Positions 6,894 to 11,951 of a stretch of DNA of 11,951 nt are shown in pieces (positions within the stretch are counted from its first letter, which is position 1; the number at the start of each line of letters is the position of its first letter). The stretch is from assembly GCA_030692905.1 (NCBI GenBank), contig JAUYBT010000136.1, positions 1-11,951 on the forward strand, given 5' to 3'. Both the position numbers and the translations under genes were made by a program. Source of the stretch: Bacteroidales bacterium (GTDB taxonomy: Bacteria; Bacteroidota; Bacteroidia; Bacteroidales; VadinHA17). The notes beneath the pieces were generated by a model. That model did not search any database, was not told the origin of the DNA, and was given only the letters and a program-made list of their open reading frames with translations.

Positions 6894-8504
6894 TTATTTA
6901 TTGTATTCATCGAAAAAATCATTCCCCTTATCATCGGTAATGATGAAAGCCGCCATATTTTCAACCCTTATCTTGCGCACAGCTTCCATTCCAAGATCTT
7001 CAAAATCAACCATCTCCACCGATTTTATATTCTCTGCTGCAAGGATAGCTGCCGGTCCACCGATTGATCCGAGATAAAACCCTCCATATTTTTTACAAGC
7101 CTCGATAACCTGTCTGCTTCGGTTTCCTTTTGCTACCATAATAAGCGATCCCCCAAGACTCTGAAAAAGATCCACATACGAATCCATTCGTCCGGCTGTT
7201 GTGGGACCAAAGCTTCCCGATGGCATCCCTACAGGTGTTTTTGCCGGTCCTGCGTAGTAAATTGGGTGGTTCTTAAAATACTCCGGCATTGGCCTGCCTT
7301 CATCTATCATCTTCTTGATCTGTGCATGAGCAATATCTCTGGCAACGATGAGCGTACCGGTAAGACTCAGCCTGGTCTTAACCGGATATTTTGTAAGTTC
7401 AGCAAGCACCTCTTTCATCGGGCGATCGAGATTTATCTCAACAGGCTTTTCGAGTTCCGGCGCTTTTGCAGGCATGAAACGTGCAGGATTCCGTTCAAGT
7501 TCTTCAAGGAAAATACCATCCCGGTTGATCTTAGCCTTTATGTTCCTGTCAGCACTGCAACTTACTCCCAGACCAACGGGACATGAAGCTGCATGGCGGG
7601 GAAGCCGGATAACCCGCACATCATGAACAAAGTACTTACCGCCAAATTGAGCTCCCACACCATATTCATGACAAATCTTTTCAATCCTCTTCTCCCATTC
7701 AATATCGCGGAACGCCCGTCCGCTCGCATTACCTGTGGTGGGAAGATGATCGAGGTAACCTGCTGAAGCTTCCTTTACTGTCTTAAGTGTAGCTTCCGCA
7801 GAAGTTCCTCCTATTACAAGAGCAAGATGATATGGGGGGCAGGCTGAGGTACCAAGTTCTTTTATTTTCTCCTTTACAAATTTTATGAGCGACTCTTCAT
7901 TAAGTAACGATTTGGTCTGCTGATAGAGAAAAGTTTTATTAGCCGAACCGCCCCCCTTTGTAATGAAAAGAAATTCATAGGTATTGCCTTCGGTAGCATA
8001 AATATCAATCTGTGCAGGCAGGTTGGTCCCGGTGTTTTTCTCATCAAACATTGTGAAAGGTACGATCTGTGAATATCTCAGGTTTTTCTCCCTATATGTA
8101 TCATATATTCCTCTTGAAAGGAATTCCGCATCGTTCACCCCGGTACATACCTGCTCTCCCTTCTTACCAATTACAATAGCTGTTCCAGTATCCTGGCACC
8201 ATGGTAAATCTCCTTTTGCTGAGATAACTGTATTCCTGAGCATCATATATGCCACAAAACGGTCATTATTTGTTGCTTCCTGATCATCAAGAATTTTAGC
8301 GAGCTTCTCAAGATGAGAGGTCCGGAGATAAAAAGAGAGATCAGATACAGCCTCTTTTGCAAGAAGTTCCAGACCTTTCGGATCCACTTTAAGTATCTTT
8401 CTTCCCCCTTCTTCAGCAACTTTCACATAATCTTTTGAAAGCAGCCGGTAGGTAGTTGAGTCCCTCTCAATCTGAAATGGTTTCTCATAGATAAAATCTG
8501 CCAT
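6894..8504 (-). CDS. fumA: Class I fumarate hydratase, [4Fe-4S]-dependent
   Basis: This 536-residue cytoplasmic enzyme interconverts fumarate and malate in the TCA cycle or its reductive branch. It is the long single-chain class I form, with the alpha and beta domains of two-subunit fumarases joined, and its length fits E. coli FumA/FumB. The three cluster cysteines sit where expected: C103 in DLPWCQDTGT, C222 in GTSACPPYH and C316 in GLGVSCSADR, each two residues short of the E. coli numbering (105, 224, 318). The C-terminal half has the conserved segments SLTGTLIVARD (380-390), GMPSGSFGPTTAGRMDSY (426-443) and MVAKGNRSRQV (456-466). The MBL-fold gene ends 28 bases upstream on the same strand, so the two may form an operon. 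The cluster should make the enzyme oxygen-sensitive, as usual in anaerobic Bacteroidota. The symbol follows E. coli; FumA and FumB types cannot be told apart here. Confidence 0.96.
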   Translation of the reverse strand: MADFIYEKPFQIERDSTTYRLLSKDYVKVAEEGGRKILKVDPKGLELLAKEAVSDLSFYLRTSHLEKLAKILDDQEATNNDRFVAYMMLRNTVISAKGDLPWCQDTGTAIVIGKKGEQVCTGVNDAEFLSRGIYDTYREKNLRYSQIVPFTMFDEKNTGTNLPAQIDIYATEGNTYEFLFITKGGGSANKTFLYQQTKSLLNEESLIKFVKEKIKELGTSACPPYHLALVIGGTSAEATLKTVKEASAGYLDHLPTTGNASGRAFRDIEWEKRIEKICHEYGVGAQFGGKYFVHDVRVIRLPRHAASCPVGLGVSCSADRNIKAKINRDGIFLEELERNPARFMPAKAPELEKPVEINLDRPMKEVLAELTKYPVKTRLSLTGTLIVARDIAHAQIKKMIDEGRPMPEYFKNHPIYYAGPAKTPVGMPSGSFGPTTAGRMDSYVDLFQSLGGSLIMVAKGNRSRQVIEACKKYGGFYLGSIGGPAAILAAENIKSVEMVDFEDLGMEAVRKIRVENMAAFIITDDKGNDFFDEYNK

Positions 8505-8532
8505 ATATGTTGTGTTATTTTATTAACAATGA

Positions 8533-9375
8533 TTAGTAAATCTCTTTGAAATCAAATTTTTCTTTAGCTCTGATTCCTTTTGGAGTCATTTCAAGGGTAC
8601 AGCACTCAACATGTTCATCGTGTTGGAAAACAAGGATGTAACCCCCATCCAAAGCTTCCTCAAGAATTTTTTCTTTTTCTTCTATTGTTTTAAGCGACCC
8701 GATATCATAACTCATATTCCAGATAACCGGTATATGTGCGACTGTTGGAATAAGGTCGCCGGTATATACCAGGGTTTTATCTTTATATTTAATCACCGGT
8801 ATAATCAGTCCGGGGGTATGTCCGTAACAAATTCTTACAGAAAAACCCGGGAACAACTCGCCTTCTTCATCAACCAGGTTAAGATGACCGCTATCCATTA
8901 TCGGAATAATATTCTCATCGAGGAATGAATCTGCTTCCCTGACATTATTTTTTACAGCCCATTCCCACTGTGTACGACTGACATGATAGGTTGCTTCAGG
9001 GAAAGTCAGTTCATATCCGTTTCCTCCTTTATTTCTCTTGACCCCTCCGCCGCAATGGTCGGCATGAAGATGAGTCAGAACCACATCTGTAATATCTTCC
9101 GGTTTGTACCCTCTTCGATTTAACCCTTCAGTAAGCCCTTCTCCCCCATGCAGATAAACATGACGAAAGAATTTTTCATCCTGCTTATCTCCCCAGCCCG
9201 TGTCTACAAGAATAACATGCTCATCTGTTTCTATAACGAGCGATCGGAGTGTAAGAACGATGAGGTTATTCTCATCAGAAGAATAAACCCTTGACCATAA
9301 CACTTTAGGAACAACCCCGAACATGGCACCACCATCGACTTTAAAGTTTGATATATTGAAAAGTTGAAGTTTCAT
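8533..9375 (-). CDS. MBL-fold metallo-hydrolase
   Basis: With the start at MKLQLFNISNFKV (ATG at 9375..9373) the protein has 280 residues and no signal peptide, so it is cytoplasmic. It belongs to the metallo-beta-lactamase superfamily and should bind two zinc ions. The ligands visible are THLHADHCGG (H102, H104, D106, H107), GHTPG (H186), YTGD (D207) and FQHD (H252). Overall it resembles the lactonase-like group (YtnP/AHL-lactonase type), but the substrate cannot be assigned. The frame stays open upstream to an ATG at 9504, which would add 43 residues. I reject that start because the extra segment is not family-like and its first bases lie inside an intergenic inverted repeat. The gene ends 28 bases before fumarase on the same strand. 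A weak -7-like TATAATTG (9393-9400, one mismatch) lies just upstream. Confidence 0.87.
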   Translation of the reverse strand: MKLQLFNISNFKVDGGAMFGVVPKVLWSRVYSSDENNLIVLTLRSLVIETDEHVILVDTGWGDKQDEKFFRHVYLHGGEGLTEGLNRRGYKPEDITDVVLTHLHADHCGGGVKRNKGGNGYELTFPEATYHVSRTQWEWAVKNNVREADSFLDENIIPIMDSGHLNLVDEEGELFPGFSVRICYGHTPGLIIPVIKYKDKTLVYTGDLIPTVAHIPVIWNMSYDIGSLKTIEEKEKILEEALDGGYILVFQHDEHVECCTLEMTPKGIRAKEKFDFKEIY

Positions 9376-9659
9376 CCTGAAGATTTTATTTACAATTATA
9401 AGAAATAATACTTTCTCACACTCTCTGAGAATAGAAAATCTGCGGATTATATCTTCGAAGATTTGCCTTATCTGCGGGAAAAGAATATTTACCACGGAGT
9501 ACACGGGATTACACGGAGTTAACAGTTATCTTAATCCGTGTTTCTCCGTGTTATCCGTGGTTAAAGAACTAATCACAAAATTACAGAAGTGATATTTAAA
9601 ATTTTTTGATATCTTTCCAATCATAATCTAAAAAGGTACAAATTCATAAATTTCAAACC
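9376..9659. other. Divergent spacer between MBL hydrolase and esterase (284 bases)
   Basis: The spacer lies between divergently transcribed genes and should carry both promoters. Its main structure is the inverted CACGG array at 9491-9562. Between that array and the esterase start the sequence is AT-rich; TATCTTTC (9610-9617) matches TAnnTTTG with one mismatch and could serve the esterase. No small gene is supported here. Confidence 0.5.
9491..9562. repeat. Inverted array of CACGG repeats (72 bases, long imperfect hairpin)
   Basis: Three CACGG units at 9493, 9502 and 9512 (spacing 9 and 10) are mirrored by three CCGTG units at 9536, 9546 and 9555 (spacing 10 and 9). The outer ends pair as ACCACGGA and TCCGTGGT. 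The arms form an imperfect stem around a loop of roughly 15-20 AT-rich bases. It lies between divergent genes, which argues against a terminator. It has the look of an intergenic palindromic repeat of the type dispersed in many environmental bacterial genomes; copy number cannot be judged from one window. Confidence 0.65.
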
Positions 9660-10523
9660 ATGAAAAAACTTTTATCATTATTCTTCATTTTAACCATTTC
9701 ATCAATCCTGATGGCCCAGACAGGGAAGGTTTCAGATAACCTTTCGATGCCGAGTAAATTATTAAAAATGGATCGGAAATATGCCATTTATCTTCCCCCC
9801 GATTACGAGACTTCCCAGCGCAGCTATCCTGTTCTGTACCTGTTGCATGGAGCAGGTGATGATCAGACAGGATGGGTGCAATTCGGTGAAGTTCTGAATA
9901 TTACCGATGAAGCCATAAAGACAGGGATTGCAACTGCAATGATCATTGTAATGCCTGATGCCAATACCGGAAAACGTGGCTACGTAAATGATGTTAAGGG
10001 AGAATGGCTGTATGAGGATTTTTTCTTCCAGGAATTCATGCCCTTTATTGAAAAGACATACCGGATAAAAGCCGATAAAAGATATCGGGCTATTGCAGGT
10101 TTATCAATGGGTGGTGAAGGCACTTTCATTTATGCCCTGCATCATCCCGAATTGTTTTCATCAGCTTGTCCGCTCAGCGCAGCCACCGGCCCGAAAAATA
10201 TTGAGGCATTGAAGGATTACAGGTTGTGGCAGGGGGTTGAAGGCATAACAGATGCAGACAAGGAATCATATTTTAAGCGCTATAGTGTTTTGAACCTCAT
10301 CGAAAACATGCCTGATGCTCAGAAAAAAGCTGTAAGGTGGTATATCGACTGTGGTGATGATGACTTTCTTTATGAAGGTAATTCCCTTGTACATATTGCA
10401 ATGCGCAAGAAAGAGATACCTCACGAATTCAGGATCCGTGATGGCGGTCATACCTGGACATACTGGAGAGCTTCATTACCAAAAGTGATGGAATTTGTGT
10501 CAATGAGTTTCCATCAGTTTTAA
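9660..10523 (+). CDS. Secreted alpha/beta-hydrolase, esterase D / CE1-like family
   Basis: This 287-residue protein has a signal peptide (1 to about 19, ending SSILMA before Q20) and is probably periplasmic or secreted. It matches the esterase family (PF00756 type) that includes S-formylglutathione hydrolase, feruloyl and acetyl-xylan esterases and mycolyltransferases. Visible landmarks are YPVLYLLHGAGDDQTGW (56-72, oxyanion region), the nucleophile elbow GLSMGG with S149, an acidic cluster CGDDD (231-235) supplying the likely catalytic aspartate, and GGHTWTYW with H264. The exported location favours removal of ester decorations from plant or other polysaccharides (CE1-like) over formylglutathione hydrolysis, but this is inference. 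It is the only gene of its transcription unit in the window and is convergent with the downstream phospholipase D-family gene, with 8 bases between stop codons and no terminator hairpin. Confidence 0.88.
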   Translation: MKKLLSLFFILTISSILMAQTGKVSDNLSMPSKLLKMDRKYAIYLPPDYETSQRSYPVLYLLHGAGDDQTGWVQFGEVLNITDEAIKTGIATAMIIVMPDANTGKRGYVNDVKGEWLYEDFFFQEFMPFIEKTYRIKADKRYRAIAGLSMGGEGTFIYALHHPELFSSACPLSAATGPKNIEALKDYRLWQGVEGITDADKESYFKRYSVLNLIENMPDAQKKAVRWYIDCGDDDFLYEGNSLVHIAMRKKEIPHEFRIRDGGHTWTYWRASLPKVMEFVSMSFHQF

Positions 10524-10531
10524 ATGTTAGT

Positions 10532-11698
10532 TTACTTATGTTTTGCGGTTAGCATGAACATAAGCCTCATCATTATCCTTATCATCTGGTAGGAGAACCA
10601 GTCTGAAAGCCGGGAAAGCCGGGTTTTACGGTGAATATACTCCTCGACTGTAACCTGGCGGCAATCCTTTTCGATGATCTCCAGTAGAAGTTCCTCAAAC
10701 CGCCCTGCGAAACGGTTATCGAGGATGTCTGCATTCATTTCGATACTGCCATAATCGCTCAGGTGGTTCATGTTATAGCTTCCGATTGTGCTCCATTTAC
10801 CGTCAACAGTGGCTACTTTAGCGTGAAGGTTTGATGGAAGGTATTCGTAAATCTTAATATTATTACGCAGAATAAAATCATAAAGAAAACTGGTTGCTCT
10901 TTTAAATACAGGCGCATCTGATTCGGCCGACAGAACAATTTTTATGTCGACTCCCCGACGACTCGCATTCCTGAGGAGCTTACGTTCATTTCGTCCCGGC
11001 AGAAAATAACTGGCAAAAATTATCATCCGGTCCTGTGCATGTTTCATAGCGGAACGATAGCTTTTCAATATCTCTATTTTATTCCTGTACCAGTTATTCT
11101 CTAATACTTTTACTTTGACATCATCATCATAAATTGAAGGATTGTGAACAGTTTCTCTCGAACGCTCCTTCGTGGAGATAAATGCTTTGTTCCAGAGTCT
11201 CTTAAGAATGAACAGAACATGAGCACATTCCGGACCTTTTAATAAAATGGCAAAGTCGAGCCACTCTTTCAAGTCAGGTGTACCATAGTAGCGGTTGGCA
11301 ACATTCATTCCTCCAATAATTGCAATATTACCATCAACCAACAAAACTTTATGATGGAGCCTCAGACTTAACTGAAAACCCTTAGTAACTAATCCCGGAG
11401 AAAACATACGAAAAAGAATACCGGCTTCTTCTACCTTTTTTGTCAGATCTTTCGAAAAACCTCCACCTCCATAAGCATCAAGCAGAAAGTAAACACTTAC
11501 TCCTCTATCCGCAGCTCTGATCAAAGCATTCATAAAACGTCTGCCGGTCTCATCATCTGCGACAATATATGTCTGAAAATGAATGTAATGTTTTGCTTCA
11601 TCAATCGCCTTCTCGCATGCAGCAAAATACGACTCTCCGCTTCTGAGAAGTCCGACAGAATGTCCATTTTTATAATCGTATCGTGAAGGAATCTTCAT
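10532..11698 (-). CDS. cls: Cardiolipin synthase / phospholipase D-family protein (ClsB-like)
   Basis: This 388-residue protein has two phospholipase D HKD motifs: H115-x-K117-x4-D122 followed by GGMN (129-132), and H292-x-K294-x4-D299 followed by GSYN (306-309). Both active-site halves are intact. The likely reaction is phosphatidyl transfer to make cardiolipin from two phosphatidylglycerols, or from phosphatidylethanolamine and phosphatidylglycerol. There is no N-terminal pair of membrane helices, so it resembles ClsB (YbhO) rather than ClsA. The C-terminus (about 365-388, QMIRIMMRLMFMLTAKHK) is hydrophobic and basic and could attach the protein to the inner membrane. Other PLD-family activities cannot be excluded. 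It is transcribed alone, convergent with the esterase and divergent from the gene at the right edge; a -7 box lies 30 bases before its start. Confidence 0.88.
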   Translation of the reverse strand: MKIPSRYDYKNGHSVGLLRSGESYFAACEKAIDEAKHYIHFQTYIVADDETGRRFMNALIRAADRGVSVYFLLDAYGGGGFSKDLTKKVEEAGILFRMFSPGLVTKGFQLSLRLHHKVLLVDGNIAIIGGMNVANRYYGTPDLKEWLDFAILLKGPECAHVLFILKRLWNKAFISTKERSRETVHNPSIYDDDVKVKVLENNWYRNKIEILKSYRSAMKHAQDRMIIFASYFLPGRNERKLLRNASRRGVDIKIVLSAESDAPVFKRATSFLYDFILRNNIKIYEYLPSNLHAKVATVDGKWSTIGSYNMNHLSDYGSIEMNADILDNRFAGRFEELLLEIIEKDCRQVTVEEYIHRKTRLSRLSDWFSYQMIRIMMRLMFMLTAKHK

Positions 11699-11727
11699 AT
11701 GATTATTTTACCTTCATATCCTTTACA

Positions 11728-11735
11728 CAAATATA
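11728..11735 (-). promoter_or_regulatory. Candidate Bacteroidota -7 box for the cls-like gene
   Basis: On the minus strand the sequence reads TATATTTG, an exact match to TAnnTTTG, ending 29 bases before the ATG at 11698. This would place the transcript start near 11721 with a leader of about 23 bases. No -33 TTTG is seen at normal spacing. Confidence 0.4.
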
Positions 11736-11808
11736 GAACATTAACAACATGATCACTATTTTCAGGATTTTTACATTACTTTACTGCCGCAATTTTAAAA
11801 TAAACTCT

Positions 11809-11951
11809 ATGAAGGCTAACCTGCTAATTTTAAAGCTCTCTGTTATTTTATGGCTCATCAGTTTTACGGCGTGTGCCCAGATTGAAAACAAAACTTCTGC
11901 ACTTCCTTCACATCCGAGGATTCTTCTTCTTGAAGGAGATGAAGCTGCAAT
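11809..11951 (+). CDS. 5' end of an exported protein, possibly heparinase II/III-like (partial)
   Basis: An ATG at 11809-11811 opens a frame that stays open to the window edge (47 complete codons). It is too short to have stood out as a full gene. Residues 1-23 form a signal peptide (MKANLLILKLSVILWLISFTACAQ). Either C22 is a lipobox cysteine (FTAC, a loose match) or signal peptidase I cuts after ACA. The mature start is IENKTSALPSHPRILLLEGDEAA. The HPRILLL segment recalls the beginning of heparinase II/III-like polysaccharide lyases and related alginate lyases of Bacteroidota, which often begin the mature chain with HPRL plus a helix. This identification rests on a short segment and is tentative; that it is a real exported protein is more secure. 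Confidence 0.6.
   Translation, partial: MKANLLILKLSVILWLISFTACAQIENKTSALPSHPRILLLEGDEAA

Noticed and set aside
9376..9504. N-terminal extension of the MBL hydrolase to an ATG at 9504
   Set aside because: The extra 43 residues do not look like the family, the usual MBL start MKLQLFN is at 9375, and the upstream ATG lies inside the CACGG inverted repeat.
9491..9562. CRISPR array
   Set aside because: The repeated unit is only about 5-8 bases at 9-10 base spacing and the second half is inverted; there are no spacers and no cas genes.

Overview
The window looks like a chromosomal segment of a member of the Bacteroidota, probably Bacteroidales or Marinilabiliales-like. The support is a SusC/RagA-type TonB-dependent transporter with a CarboxypepD-like N-terminal extension and a DEVVVVGYG TonB box, the likely start codons of a SusD partner right behind it, signal peptides ending in ..AQ, AT-rich leaders without clear Shine-Dalgarno sites, and matches to the Bacteroidota -7 promoter box TAnnTTTG. 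No rRNA, tRNA, CRISPR array, transposase or phage gene is visible.

Layout, left to right: the first five codons of a probable susD (1-15, minus); susC (46-3243, minus); a 340-base spacer with a small GC-rich repeat cluster and a 17-base inverted repeat; a membrane-anchored tetraheme NapC/NrfH-type cytochrome fused to a SUMF1/FGE-fold domain (3584-5116, minus); a 318-base divergent spacer holding a composite multi-hairpin repeat element; a secreted nucleoside hydrolase fused to an FmdE-like domain (5435-6865, plus); a 30-base perfect palindrome; a class I fumarase (6894-8504, minus) and an MBL-fold hydrolase just upstream of it (8533-9375, minus), probably co-transcribed; a 284-base spacer with an inverted array of CACGG repeats; a secreted esterase (9660-10523, plus); a ClsB-like phospholipase D-family enzyme (10532-11698, minus); and the 5' end of an exported protein that may be heparinase II/III-like (11809 to the window end, plus).

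Functionally this is a mosaic rather than one operon. SusC/SusD points to outer-membrane import of a glycan or another oligomer, and the esterase and possible polysaccharide lyase would suit that lifestyle, but they are separate transcription units and no glycoside hydrolase is present. Fumarase and cardiolipin synthase are core metabolism. The least ordinary parts are the two two-domain periplasmic fusions: cytochrome-SUMF1, which lacks the FGE catalytic cysteines, and nucleoside hydrolase-FmdE. They are transcribed divergently from a spacer containing the hairpin element. The spacers carry several different palindromic repeats. I do not see a clearly new multi-gene system; the two fusions and the repeat elements are the best leads.
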